DNA of 64,000 nucleotides from contig NZ_CP133782.1 of assembly GCF_034351645.1 (NCBI RefSeq), forward strand, positions 1,989,001 to 2,053,000, in the 5' to 3' direction. Below are positions 1-8,656 of the stretch, one piece after another. Positions within the stretch are counted from its first letter, which is position 1, and the number at the start of each line of letters is the position of its first letter. Below the pieces are notes generated by a model, which was not told the origin of the DNA, searched no databases, and saw nothing but the letters and a program-made list of their open reading frames with translations. The translations under genes and the position numbers were made by a program. This DNA is from Pseudomonas sp. DC1.2 (GTDB taxonomy: Bacteria; Pseudomonadota; Gammaproteobacteria; Pseudomonadales; Pseudomonadaceae).

Positions 1-386
1 TGGGCGCGCAGGGCCTGGTCGCTTTCAAAACGAGCCATGGCCACGTCGAGAATCGGCTGCAAGCGTTGTGCGTGAATGCCTTCGACGATGTAGGCGCTGA
101 CCCCGGACTGGATCGCCTGACGCATCACGCCGGGGTCGTGCTCGTCGGTAAACATCACAATCGGTCGTGGCTGGTCACGGCTGACCAGCACCACTTGTTC
201 CATCACATCGCGGCTGGGTGACTCGGTATCGATCAGAATGACGTCAGGGCGCACCGTTTCGACGCGTGCAGGCAGGTCGATGGTCAAGCCGGATTCGTCG
301 ATCACCTCGAACCCGGCTTCAGTCAGGGCCGCTTTCAGGCGACCCACCTTCTTTGCGGTGTCGTTGATTAGCAGGATTCGCAACAT
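1..386 (-). CDS. nasT: NasT, nitrate/nitrite-responsive antiterminator (5' part, runs off left edge)
   Basis: Only the first 128 residues are in the window. They form a response-regulator receiver-like fold beginning MLRILLINDTAKK, with the DVILIDTESPSRD stretch typical of NasT/AmiR-type proteins. The family's C-terminal RNA-binding ANTAR domain would lie beyond position 1. NasT relieves transcription termination in the leader of nitrate and nitrite assimilation operons when NasS releases it. The gene starts 15 bases after the nasS stop on the same strand, so the two are almost certainly one operon. Identification rests on the receiver sequence plus the adjacent nasS. Confidence 0.85.
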   Translation of the reverse strand, partial: MLRILLINDTAKKVGRLKAALTEAGFEVIDESGLTIDLPARVETVRPDVILIDTESPSRDVMEQVVLVSRDQPRPIVMFTDEHDPGVMRQAIQSGVSAYIVEGIHAQRLQPILDVAMARFESDQALRA

Positions 387-401
387 GTTGGGTGGCTCCT
401 G

Positions 402-1613
402 TCAGCGACTGGCGAGAAGGGGCGAGCTGCCGTGCATGGCGTGCATCTTGAAGCTTCGGGCGTAACCGACCGGGTCTGAACCGTCCCAGATCTTGCCATC
501 GATCAACTGGCTGCTGCGCATTTCCTGACCCCAGGCGGACACACCGACTGCGGTGGCGGCGTCGCGGTACAGTTCCAGTTGCTGAACCTGGCGCGCGACA
601 CCGAGGTAGTCCGGGTCCTCGCGCAGTAAACCCCAGCGACGAAACTGAGTCATGAACCACATGCCGTCGGACAAATACGGCAGATTGACCTCGCCGCCAC
701 CATGAAAACGCAGGGCGTGGGGATCTTGCCAGCGATTGCCGAGGCCGTCGGCATAGTCGCCGAGCAGCCGTGGCTCGATGCAGTCGAGCGGTGCGTCCAG
801 ATACTCTGGGGCAGTCAGTAAGCGCGCGGTGCTGCGGCGATTCTCGGGGCTTTCTTCAATGAAGCGACTGGCTTCCAGAATAGCCATCACCAGCGCCCGA
901 GCGGTGTTGGGGTACTGCTCGACGAATGCACGAGTGCAACCGAGGACTTTTTCCGGATGATCGGGCCAGATAGCTTGAGTCGTCGCCAGGGTGAACCCTA
1001 GATCCTGTTGCACTGCACTGGCGCTCCAAGGCTCGCCGACACAGAAGCCGTCAATACGTCCCGCTTGCAGGTGAGCAATCATTTGTGGCGGCGGGACCAC
1101 CACACTGTTGACGTCCTGCAAGGGGTGAATACCTTGGCTGGCGAGCCAGTAATACAACCACATGGCGTGGGTGCCGGTGGGAAACGTCTGGGCGAAGGTC
1201 AGTTTTGCGCGACTTTGGTGCGCGTGCCGGTCCAGCGCTTCGGGACTGGTCACGCCCAGTGCCTGTAAGTCGTGGGAGAGGTTGATGCTCTGACCGTTCT
1301 GATTTAGGCCCATCAGCACTGCCATGTCGGTCGGTGCGATACCGCCGATGCCCAAATGCACCGCGTAGATGAGGCCGTAAAGGCTGTGGGCGGCGTCGAG
1401 CTCGCCGCTCACCAGTTTGTCCCGCAGGTTGGCCCAGGACGACTGGCGCTTGAGATTCAAGGTCAAGCCATAGGGTTGGGCGAAGCCCTGAGTGGCCGCG
1501 ACCACCACCGAAGCGCAGTCGCTCAGGGCGATGAAGCCTACATTGATTGCAGACTTTTCAGGGGCGTCGCTGCCATTGACCCAGGCCAGAGGGCCGGCTG
1601 TGGTTTCATTCAT
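402..1613 (-). CDS. nasS: NasS, nitrate/nitrite sensor (NrtA-like, cytoplasmic)
   Basis: The 403-residue product is related to the nitrate-binding proteins NrtA and CmpA but has no signal peptide, as expected of NasS, which binds nitrate or nitrite in the cytoplasm and holds NasT inactive. Recognisable segments are NVGFIALSDCASVVVA near the N-terminus, TFPTGTHAMWLYYWLA in the middle and GRIDGFCVGEPW. I chose the ATG at 1613 because GAAGGTG lies a suitable distance upstream. An upstream in-frame start would add 17 residues that do not look like family sequence. nasT follows directly. A sigma-54-type promoter candidate lies about 120 bases upstream. Confidence 0.9.
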   Translation of the reverse strand: MNETTAGPLAWVNGSDAPEKSAINVGFIALSDCASVVVAATQGFAQPYGLTLNLKRQSSWANLRDKLVSGELDAAHSLYGLIYAVHLGIGGIAPTDMAVLMGLNQNGQSINLSHDLQALGVTSPEALDRHAHQSRAKLTFAQTFPTGTHAMWLYYWLASQGIHPLQDVNSVVVPPPQMIAHLQAGRIDGFCVGEPWSASAVQQDLGFTLATTQAIWPDHPEKVLGCTRAFVEQYPNTARALVMAILEASRFIEESPENRRSTARLLTAPEYLDAPLDCIEPRLLGDYADGLGNRWQDPHALRFHGGGEVNLPYLSDGMWFMTQFRRWGLLREDPDYLGVARQVQQLELYRDAATAVGVSAWGQEMRSSQLIDGKIWDGSDPVGYARSFKMHAMHGSSPLLASR

Positions 1614-1733
1614 CGGATACACACCTTCAAAAAAAAGCGTCGTCACGGGTCCCTGCGCGAGCAAAGCCGAGTGACGACGCCAGTGTCCTTTGACTCATTC
1701 CGCCGTTGGCATGAGTCCTGATACCGATGCCGG

Positions 1734-1749
1734 TGCAAGGCATATGCCA
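1734..1749 (-). promoter_or_regulatory. Candidate sigma-54 promoter of nasST
   Basis: On the minus strand the sequence reads TGGCATATGCCTTGCA. It has GG and GC separated by exactly ten bases and differs from the sigma-54 (RpoN) consensus TGGCAC-N5-TTGCA at one position. It points toward nasS and would give a leader of roughly 110 bases. Nitrogen control by NtrC and RpoN would fit the operon's function, but I did not identify a clear NtrC site. Confidence 0.5.
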
Positions 1750-1843
1750 TTGACCGTTGATTTGCGCGTGCGCCTCGCCTGTGGAGCCGTTGCCCGGCTA
1801 TAATCTCGGCCTCATTTCGCCGTCATTCGAGTCAAGCCTGCCC

Positions 1844-2863
1844 ATGTACACTCTGGCCCGTCAGCTGTTGTTCAAACTTTCCCCGGAAACCTCCCACGAT
1901 CTGTCCCTGGACTTGATTGGCGCGGGCGGGCGTTTGGGCCTCAACGGCTTGCTTTGCAAGGCCCCGGCGAAAGTACCGGTAACCGTCATGGGCCTGGAGT
2001 TCCCGAACCCGGTAGGGTTGGCAGCCGGCCTGGACAAGAATGGCGCCGCCATCGATGGTTTTGCACAACTGGGTTTCGGTTTTGTCGAAATCGGTACCAT
2101 TACCCCGCGTGCTCAGCCAGGCAACCCGAAGCCACGGATTTTCCGTCTTCCGCAAGCCGAGGCGATCATCAACCGCATGGGGTTCAACAATCTCGGCGTC
2201 GATCACTTGCTGGCCAGGGTCGCGGCCGCTAAATACAAAGGCGTGCTGGGCATCAATATCGGCAAGAACTTCGATACACCGGTCGAGCGGGCGGTCGACG
2301 ACTATCTCATCTGCCTCGATAAGGTCTACGCCCACGCCAGCTATGTGACGGTCAACGTCAGCTCGCCCAACACGCCGGGCCTGCGCAGCCTGCAATTCGG
2401 TGATTCGCTCAAGCAACTGCTGGCTGATCTGGCGCAGCGCCGGGCAGAGCTGGCGCTGCGCCATGGCCGGCATGTACCGCTGGCGATCAAAATCGCTCCA
2501 GACATGACTGACGAAGAGACGGCTCAAGTCGCACTCGCGTTGATCGAAACCGGGATGGACGGGGTCATTGCCACCAACACCACGCTCAGCCGTGTCGGCG
2601 TCGAAGGCATGGAACATGGTGACGAGGCGGGCGGTCTGTCCGGCGCACCGGTTCGCGACAAGAGTACTCACACCGTGAAAGTCCTGGCGGCGGAGTTGGC
2701 CGGTCGCTTACCGATCATCGCCGTGGGCGGTATCACCGAAGGCAAGCACGCGGCTGAGAAAATCGCTGCGGGCGCGAGCCTGGTGCAGTTGTATTCCGGC
2801 TTTATCTATAAGGGCCCGGCGTTGATTCGTGAGTCGGTCGACGCGATAGCAGCCCTGCGCTGA
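1844..2863 (+). CDS. pyrD: Dihydroorotate dehydrogenase (quinone), class 2
   Basis: The 339-residue membrane-associated flavoenzyme oxidises dihydroorotate to orotate with quinone as acceptor, the fourth step of pyrimidine synthesis. The N-terminal [15 protein letters not shown] helix is the membrane and quinone-binding extension of class 2 enzymes. The FMN barrel carries [13 protein letters not shown], the substrate and catalytic segment [11 protein letters not shown] (class 2 enzymes use this Ser), IAPDM, and VGGI followed by [10 protein letters not shown] near the C-terminus. The ATG at 1844 gives the usual family length; longer in-frame starts add a non-conserved leader. It is a single gene, convergent with rmf. 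Confidence 0.97.
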   Translation: MYTLARQLLFKLSPETSHDLSLDLIGAGGRLGLNGLLCKAPAKVPVTVMGLEFPNPVGLAAGLDKNGAAIDGFAQLGFGFVEIGTITPRAQPGNPKPRIFRLPQAEAIINRMGFNNLGVDHLLARVAAAKYKGVLGINIGKNFDTPVERAVDDYLICLDKVYAHASYVTVNVSSPNTPGLRSLQFGDSLKQLLADLAQRRAELALRHGRHVPLAIKIAPDMTDEETAQVALALIETGMDGVIATNTTLSRVGVEGMEHGDEAGGLSGAPVRDKSTHTVKVLAAELAGRLPIIAVGGITEGKHAAEKIAAGASLVQLYSGFIYKGPALIRESVDAIAALR

Positions 2864-2914
2864 TTCCACGGTCCGGTTGTGTGTCGCTCAAGGTTGAGTG
2901 TTGGCCCGTTGTAA

Positions 2915-2942
2915 ATAAAAAAGGGCTCCTCGAAGGAGCCCC
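2915..2942 (-). terminator. Intrinsic terminator of rmf
   Basis: A GGGCTCCT / AGGAGCCC stem with a three-base loop (2923-2941) is followed on the minus strand by a run of six T residues. The T run identifies it as the rmf terminator; on the plus strand it could also limit pyrD readthrough. Confidence 0.85.
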
Positions 2943-3026
2943 TGGGCCGAAGCCCGCCGTCCGGATGGGACGTGCGTGGTTAATGTGTTGCGTAGTCAAA
3001 TTGTCGTGTCGGAATGTTCCCTTTAA

Positions 3027-3242
3027 TTAGCCGACGGCGTGAAGTTCGTTGAGTCTATGGATTCCCGCAGTGCCGGTCATACCGTCCCAGTTGTCGCCAC
3101 GTCCTTCTCGCCAGCCGTTAATCCAGGCTTGGCGTACCGACGGTAGAGTAAATGGGCAAAGCTCACGGGATTTGCCACCAACGCCATATTGATATCCGCG
3201 CAAAAATGCTCTTTCCAAAGGATCACGCTTAAGTCTTCTCAT
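3027..3242 (-). CDS. rmf: Ribosome modulation factor
   Basis: A 71-residue basic protein, MRRLKRDPLERAFLRGYQYG at the start, followed by the conserved WINGWREGRGDNWDG segment of RMF. RMF binds 70S ribosomes in stationary phase or stress and, with hibernation promoting factor, pairs them into inactive 100S dimers. Length and sequence match the family throughout. It is monocistronic, with a clear intrinsic terminator downstream and an unusually structured upstream region. Confidence 0.96.
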   Translation of the reverse strand: MRRLKRDPLERAFLRGYQYGVGGKSRELCPFTLPSVRQAWINGWREGRGDNWDGMTGTAGIHRLNELHAVG

Positions 3243-3400
3243 AGGGTGTTTCCCTCACTTGTTGACTGTATTTGTCGCGTTGACCTCTCGCGAGGTCAGG
3301 CAGAAAAACTTCTGCCGTTGGCGGCTCGCTGCCGGCGTCGCGAGCCAAGGTGTTGACGTCGTTGCGGCGTCAACCTGTGATGAGTTCTAACCAATGCGTC
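3243..3400 (-). ncRNA. Probable rmf leader RNA (5' UTR with several hairpins)
   Basis: The 160 bases in front of rmf contain nested inverted repeats: GTTGACG/CGTCAAC at 3352-3374, GGCTCGC/GCGAGCC at 3323-3346, and CAGAA/TTCTG near 3301. A conserved RNA structure upstream of Pseudomonas rmf genes, the rmf RNA motif, has been described, and this position fits it. I matched it by location and by the presence of hairpins, not by alignment to the motif, so the ends are approximate. Confidence 0.5.
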
Positions 3401-3774
3401 ACATCGAGGGAATGATCGTTTTGTCATAAGGACGTAACCATTAAGGTGCTATGGCCATAAGTAACAAGCCGTTTGTCTCGTGTTTGTTGGTCAAAGCCCG
3501 GTATGATCGGCCCCGCGCTGTCTGGCGGGGTTAATCCTTTAACGAGAATGACCCACGGTTGCACTGGGGTACTATTCGACGAAGGGTCGACTTATTACAT
3601 TTTGTTGCATCAACTTTTTTATCTGCCCTTGCATCTAAGCTCCTTTAATCCGAGCAGCAGGGGTGGGACGGCACACCTTCGTGCCACGCGGGCGCTCTTT
3701 TAGAAAAGCGCTTGATTGAAATCCGGACCGGCAACGCGTTGCCGTTTCACTTAGCCAAAGGCTTTTAAATTCCA
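3401..3774. other. Intergenic region between rmf and rlmL
   Basis: No convincing gene. A 76-codon open frame at 3473-3703 has no recognisable sequence and no good ribosome site. The region should hold the divergent rmf and rlmL promoters. A 16-base perfect palindrome, CGGCAACGCGTTGCCG, lies at 3729-3744, only 30 bases before the rlmL start, and could form a hairpin in the rlmL leader. Confidence 0.5.
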
Positions 3775-6045
3775 ATGTCCGATCAATTCGAAATCTTCCT
3801 CACGTGTCCTAAAGGCCTTGAAGGCCTGCTCATCGAGGAAGCCGTCGGGCTTGGCCTTGAAGAAGCGCGAGAGCACACCTCGGCTGTGCGCGGCATGGCG
3901 ACCATGGAAACCGCTTATCGCCTGTGCCTGTGGTCGCGTTTGGCGAACCGGGTGCTGCTGGTGCTCAAGCGTTTCCCGATGAAGGACGCCGAAGACCTGT
4001 ACCACGGCGTTCTGGACATCGAGTGGCAAGACCACATGCTCAACGACGGCACCCTGGCCGTCGAGTTCAGTGGCCACGGCTCTGGCATCGATAACACCCA
4101 CTTTGGCGCCTTGAAGGTCAAGGATGCGATCGTCGATAAACTGCGCACGCCACAGGGCGACCGCCCGTCCATCGACAAGCTCAACCCGGACCTGCGCATT
4201 CACCTGCGCCTTGACCGTGGCGAAGCGATTCTTTCGCTCGACCTGTCCGGCCACAGCTTGCACCAGCGCGGTTACCGCTTGCAGCAGGGCGCGGCGCCGC
4301 TGAAGGAAAACCTGGCGGCAGCGATCCTTATTCGTTCCGGCTGGCCGCGCATTGCGGCCGAAGGCGGCGCGCTGGCTGACCCGATGTGCGGTGTGGGTAC
4401 ATTCCTCGTCGAAGCGGCAATGATCGCCGCCGACATGGCGCCTAACCTGCGTCGCGAGCAGTGGGGTTTTACTGCCTGGCTAGGTCACGTGCCGGCGCTG
4501 TGGAAAAAACTCCACGAAGAAGCCACCGAGCGTTCCGCCGCCGGTCTGGCCAAGCCGCCGCTGTGGATTCGCGGTTACGAAGCCGATCCGCGTCTGATTC
4601 AACCCGGCCGCAACAACGTCGAACGCGCTGGCCTGAGCGAGTGGATCAAAATCTACCAGGGCGAAGTCGGTACGTTTGAACCGCGCCCGGACCAGAACCA
4701 AAAAGGCCTGGTGATCTGCAACCCTCCCTACGGCGAGCGTCTGGGCGACGAGGCGAGCCTGCTTTACCTCTACCAAAACCTTGGCGAGCGCCTGCGCCAG
4801 GCGTGCCTAAACTGGGAAGCTGCCGTATTCACCGGCGCCCCGGACCTCGGCAAGCGCATGGGTATCCGCAGCCACAAACAGTATTCGTTCTGGAATGGCG
4901 CGCTGCCGTGCAAATTGCTGCTGATCAAGGTCACGCCGGACCAGTTCGTCACCGGCGAGCGTCGCACCCCGGAACAGCGTCAAGTCGAGCGCGAGCAGGC
5001 CGAGGTCGAAGTCGCCAACAACGATGTGGCGCCAGGCAAGTACGAGAAGTACAACAAGAACGGTAATCCGATCAAGCCGGCGCCGGTCGTCATCGAGCAG
5101 CCGCGCTTGAGCGAAGGCGGGCAGATGTTTGCCAACCGTTTGCAAAAGAACGTCAAGGCACTGGGCAAGTGGGTCAAGCGTGAAGGCATCGACTGCTACC
5201 GCGTCTACGATGCCGATATGCCGGAATATTCCATGGCCATCGACCTGTACCACGATTGGGTCCACGTCCAGGAATACGCCGCACCGAAATCCATTGATCC
5301 GGAAAAAGCGTCGGCGCGGATGTTCGATGCGTTGGCGGCCATTCCTCAGGCCTTGAACATCGACAAGAGCCGTGTGGTGGTCAAGCGTCGCGAGCGTCAG
5401 AGCGGCACTAAACAGTACGAACGCCAAGCCGCGCAGGGGAAATTTGTCGAGGTCAACGAAGGTGGGGTGAAGCTGTTGGTGAACCTCACTGACTACCTCG
5501 ACACCGGGCTGTTCCTTGACCACCGACCAATGCGCATGCGCATCCAGAAAGAGGCGACGGGCAAGCGCTTCCTCAATCTTTATAGCTACACCGCGACCGC
5601 CAGCGTTCACGCAGCCAAGGGCGGCGCACGCAGCACCACCAGCGTTGACTTGTCGAAAACCTATCTGGACTGGGCACGCCGCAACCTGTCGTTGAACGGT
5701 TTTTCTGACAAGAATCGTCTGGAGCAAGGTGATGTGATGGTGTGGCTCGATGCCTGCCGTGACGAGTTCGACCTGATCTTTATTGATCCGCCAACCTTCT
5801 CCAATTCCAAGCGTATGGAAGGGATTTTCGACGTGCAGCGTGATCAGGTGCAGTTGATTGACCTGGCCATGGCGCGCCTGGCACCGGGCGGTGTGTTGTA
5901 CTTCTCCAACAACTTCCGCAAGTTCGTGCTTGAGGAGAACCTCACCACGCGTTACGCGGTTGAGGAAATCACCGCCCAGACCGTCGATCCGGACTTCGCC
6001 CGCAACGGCAAGATCCACCGTGCCTGGAAAATTATGGCTCGCTGA
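3775..6045 (+). CDS. rlmL: Bifunctional 23S rRNA methyltransferase RlmKL (m2G2445 and m7G2069)
   Basis: The 756-residue protein fuses two Rossmann methyltransferases that modify helix 74 of 23S rRNA. The N-terminal half has a ferredoxin-like and THUMP region (about residues 1-160) followed by the RlmL domain, with LADPMCGVGTFLVEAA and the catalytic NPPYGERLG motif near residue 320. The C-terminal half is the RlmK domain, with FLDHRPMR, the SAM-binding FLNLYSYTAT, and IDPPTFSNSKRM. Full length for gammaproteobacterial RlmKL. It stands alone between rmf and a diguanylate cyclase gene. Confidence 0.96.
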   Translation: MSDQFEIFLTCPKGLEGLLIEEAVGLGLEEAREHTSAVRGMATMETAYRLCLWSRLANRVLLVLKRFPMKDAEDLYHGVLDIEWQDHMLNDGTLAVEFSGHGSGIDNTHFGALKVKDAIVDKLRTPQGDRPSIDKLNPDLRIHLRLDRGEAILSLDLSGHSLHQRGYRLQQGAAPLKENLAAAILIRSGWPRIAAEGGALADPMCGVGTFLVEAAMIAADMAPNLRREQWGFTAWLGHVPALWKKLHEEATERSAAGLAKPPLWIRGYEADPRLIQPGRNNVERAGLSEWIKIYQGEVGTFEPRPDQNQKGLVICNPPYGERLGDEASLLYLYQNLGERLRQACLNWEAAVFTGAPDLGKRMGIRSHKQYSFWNGALPCKLLLIKVTPDQFVTGERRTPEQRQVEREQAEVEVANNDVAPGKYEKYNKNGNPIKPAPVVIEQPRLSEGGQMFANRLQKNVKALGKWVKREGIDCYRVYDADMPEYSMAIDLYHDWVHVQEYAAPKSIDPEKASARMFDALAAIPQALNIDKSRVVVKRRERQSGTKQYERQAAQGKFVEVNEGGVKLLVNLTDYLDTGLFLDHRPMRMRIQKEATGKRFLNLYSYTATASVHAAKGGARSTTSVDLSKTYLDWARRNLSLNGFSDKNRLEQGDVMVWLDACRDEFDLIFIDPPTFSNSKRMEGIFDVQRDQVQLIDLAMARLAPGGVLYFSNNFRKFVLEENLTTRYAVEEITAQTVDPDFARNGKIHRAWKIMAR

Positions 6046-6068
6046 TAAATCGTCAGATTGGATCCACA

Positions 6069-6100
6069 GAGCCTTGATTTTAAAAGGCTCTTGGATTTTC
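6069..6100 (+). terminator. Terminator-like hairpin after rlmL
   Basis: GAGCCTT (6069-6075) pairs with AAGGCTC (6084-6090) around an AT-rich loop and is followed by a short T-rich stretch. It lies 24 bases after the rlmL stop. Confidence 0.6.
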
Positions 6101-6186
6101 AGTGCTGGTCAAATTAGTGGCTAATAGCTATAACTCCATTCGAAGCCAAAGGGCTGTTCCGGCACTTGGCGTTTTGAGTCGCGTTT

Positions 6187-8583
6187 ATGTCGTTGCACGC
6201 CGTGCGCCCGAAGATCCTGGGCTTTATCAGTGAAGACGTTTCGGCCTGGCTGGTCGCGTTGTTGGCGTTGCTCGTTGGGGGAGTGCTGACGGGATTGTTG
6301 GCCTGGGCAACCCTCGATTTGTTTCACCATCAATTGCGGCAACGCTTTCAACTGCTGGTCAGTGAGCGTTACAGCCGTATCGAAGAGCGTTTTGACGATC
6401 AAGAGCAGCGTCTCGACGGGCTGCGCCGCTTTTTCGTCAATTCCGAGACGGTTACCCGCGAAGAGTTCAAGGGTTACGCCCAACCGCTGTTGCGCCGGAC
6501 TCAGGCGTATTCGTTCGCGCGGCGAATCACGCGGGTCGAGCGGTCTGGTTTTGAGCGTGAGGTGCGTGAATCTGGCGTGAGTGATTTTACTGTTCGTGAA
6601 CTCGACGCTTCAGGGCAGTTTCAACTGGCCGGCGAGCGCGACGATTATGTGGTGGTGCTTTACAGTCAGACGCTCAGCCGGCTGGCTTCGCCGTTGGGCT
6701 ACAACTTGCTGGCGCAGCCACTGCGTCGGGCCACCCTGGAGCGGGCGGACGAGTTGGCCGGCATGGCAGTGTCGCAACCCATGCGTCTGGTCGGCATCGA
6801 GCCGGACTATGCGCGTGGCGTGTTGTTGGTTGCCCCGGTGGTGTTGCGTAACAGTCCGGGCGCCCCGACGAAACCCTACGGTTATGTCATGGCGGTGATC
6901 AGCATGCGCCAGTTGTTGGCCGACGGGTTGCCGGAGGCGGACCATGATTACCTTTCGGTGCGCATTCTCGATTTGTCCACCGGGGACCAGCATGAAGTGC
7001 TCTATGAATCACCCAATGCGCCTGCCAATAGTGATTTGGCTGCGACCCGGCTGCTAAGGCTGGCCAACCGCGACTATCAAGTCGACATTTTTCCCAGCGA
7101 AGCTTTTTTGCAGGCCAACCATTCCTCGGTGAGCAGCCTGGTAGTGCTCGGCAGTTTGCTCAGCGTGATGCTCAGTGCGCTGCTGTATGTGCTGGTGAGT
7201 CAACGTCAGCGGGCGTTGAAGCTGGTGGAGCAGCGCACAAAAGAGCTGCGCGCCAGCGAGCAGGCGTTACGCGGCACTCATGGGCAATTACGCGGCGTCC
7301 TCAATGCCGCCACTCAGGTGGCGATAATTGCCACTGATTTGCGCGGCATCATCAGCACCTTCAACGCCGGTGCCGAGTACATGCTCGGCTACTCCAGCGC
7401 CGAGGCCGTGGGGCACATGACGCTGGAACACCTGCATTTGCCTCGGGAACTCGAAGCGCGCGCGGCAGAGTTGAGCGCGCGGTATGGCAAGACGATTCCG
7501 ACTGCTCAGGCGATGTTGGTCGAGGGCGGAGAGGAGGGCGGTCACGAAGCGCGTGAGTGGACGCTGGTGCGCTTCAATGGCAGCCATTTAACGGTGGATA
7601 TGCTCGCGACCCCGGTGCTTGATGAACAAGGCTTATGGGTCGGTCACTTGGCGATCTGCATCGACATTACTGAGCGCAAACGCGTCCATGAGGCCTTGGC
7701 GGCGCGTGATCTTTTGCTGAAGAAGCTCAGCGCTCATGTGCCTGGCGGCATCTACCAATTCAAGTCGGAGTTCGATGGGCGGTTCAGTGTGAGTTATGTC
7801 AGCGACGGTATTCGCGAGATTTATGAAATCGAGCCGGACGTCTTGCTGCTTAACGCCGAGGCAATTTTTACCCGGATTCATCCTGAGGATTCGGATCGTG
7901 TCCGCACCTCGATCCGTGCGTCGGCTGAGAGCCTTCGTCCTTGGCGTGAGGAGTATCGCGTGCAACTGCCAGAGAGAGGGTTGCGCTGGGTTCTCGGTGA
8001 GGCAACGCCCGAAGAGCAGCCGGGTGGCGGTGTGCTTTGGCATGGCTATATCAGCGATATCACCGACCTGAAACGGGTGGAAGAAGAGCTGCGGGCACTT
8101 TCAGTAACAGACTCCCTGACCGGTATCCATAACCGTCGCTACTTTCAAGAGCGGTTGACCGCTGAGATGGCCCGTGTAGAGCGTGGAGGAGGGGAGTTGT
8201 CGGTGATCATGCTCGACATCGATCACTTCAAACGCATCAACGACCAGCATGGGCACGCGGTGGGGGATCGAGTGTTGCAGGCTGTGTGTGAGCGTATCGG
8301 TCATCGCTTGCGGCGCAGTGACGTGTTTTGCCGTCTGGGGGGCGAGGAGTTCATGGTGCTATGCCCGGATATCTCCGGCGAACAGGCTTTCGGGCTGGCG
8401 CAGGAGTTGTGGCAGGGATTGCGCAGTTCGCCTATCGATAGCGTCGGCACGGTCACCGCGAGTTTCGGAATTGCCAGTTGGCGTATGGGCGAAGGTGCGG
8501 ATGCGCTACTGCTGCGGGCCGACTCCGGGGTGTATGCGGCAAAGCAAGCGGGACGGGATCGGGTTGAAGGGCAGTTGAGCTGA
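6187..8583 (+). CDS. Membrane CHASE-PAS-PAS-GGDEF diguanylate cyclase
   Basis: The 798-residue protein probably senses an extracellular ligand and makes cyclic di-GMP. A first membrane helix lies at about residues 20-46, followed by a periplasmic CHASE-type sensor (RRFFVNSETVTREEF) and a second helix at about 313-338. Two PAS domains (about 365-500 and 515-630) come next, then a C-terminal GGDEF domain. The active-site motif is GGEEF at residues 718-722. RRSD five residues upstream is an intact RxxD inhibitory site, so product feedback is likely. No EAL domain is present. Signal and target are unknown. Confidence 0.93.
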   Translation: MSLHAVRPKILGFISEDVSAWLVALLALLVGGVLTGLLAWATLDLFHHQLRQRFQLLVSERYSRIEERFDDQEQRLDGLRRFFVNSETVTREEFKGYAQPLLRRTQAYSFARRITRVERSGFEREVRESGVSDFTVRELDASGQFQLAGERDDYVVVLYSQTLSRLASPLGYNLLAQPLRRATLERADELAGMAVSQPMRLVGIEPDYARGVLLVAPVVLRNSPGAPTKPYGYVMAVISMRQLLADGLPEADHDYLSVRILDLSTGDQHEVLYESPNAPANSDLAATRLLRLANRDYQVDIFPSEAFLQANHSSVSSLVVLGSLLSVMLSALLYVLVSQRQRALKLVEQRTKELRASEQALRGTHGQLRGVLNAATQVAIIATDLRGIISTFNAGAEYMLGYSSAEAVGHMTLEHLHLPRELEARAAELSARYGKTIPTAQAMLVEGGEEGGHEAREWTLVRFNGSHLTVDMLATPVLDEQGLWVGHLAICIDITERKRVHEALAARDLLLKKLSAHVPGGIYQFKSEFDGRFSVSYVSDGIREIYEIEPDVLLLNAEAIFTRIHPEDSDRVRTSIRASAESLRPWREEYRVQLPERGLRWVLGEATPEEQPGGGVLWHGYISDITDLKRVEEELRALSVTDSLTGIHNRRYFQERLTAEMARVERGGGELSVIMLDIDHFKRINDQHGHAVGDRVLQAVCERIGHRLRRSDVFCRLGGEEFMVLCPDISGEQAFGLAQELWQGLRSSPIDSVGTVTASFGIASWRMGEGADALLLRADSGVYAAKQAGRDRVEGQLS

Positions 8584-8598
8584 GTCAGTCTGCGGGCA

Positions 8599-8636
8599 AT
8601 CCCTGTGAGCGCCAGTACATGCGCTGACACAGGGAT
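8599..8636. terminator. Long hairpin between convergent genes
   Basis: ATCCCTGTG pairs with CACAGGGAT, and an internal AGCGC/GCGCT extends the stem. It lies between the ends of the diguanylate cyclase gene and dacB and probably stops transcription from both sides, although there is no long T run. Confidence 0.5.
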
Positions 8637-8656
8637 GTGTGGCACTTACAGGTTGA

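Noticed and set aside
3473..3703. 76-codon open frame upstream of rlmL
   Set aside because: No ribosome site, no recognisable sequence, and it overlaps the likely promoter and leader region.
4807..6018. 403-codon open frame on the minus strand
   Set aside because: It lies antisense inside rlmL, whose motifs cover the same stretch. Long antisense frames are expected in high-GC coding DNA.
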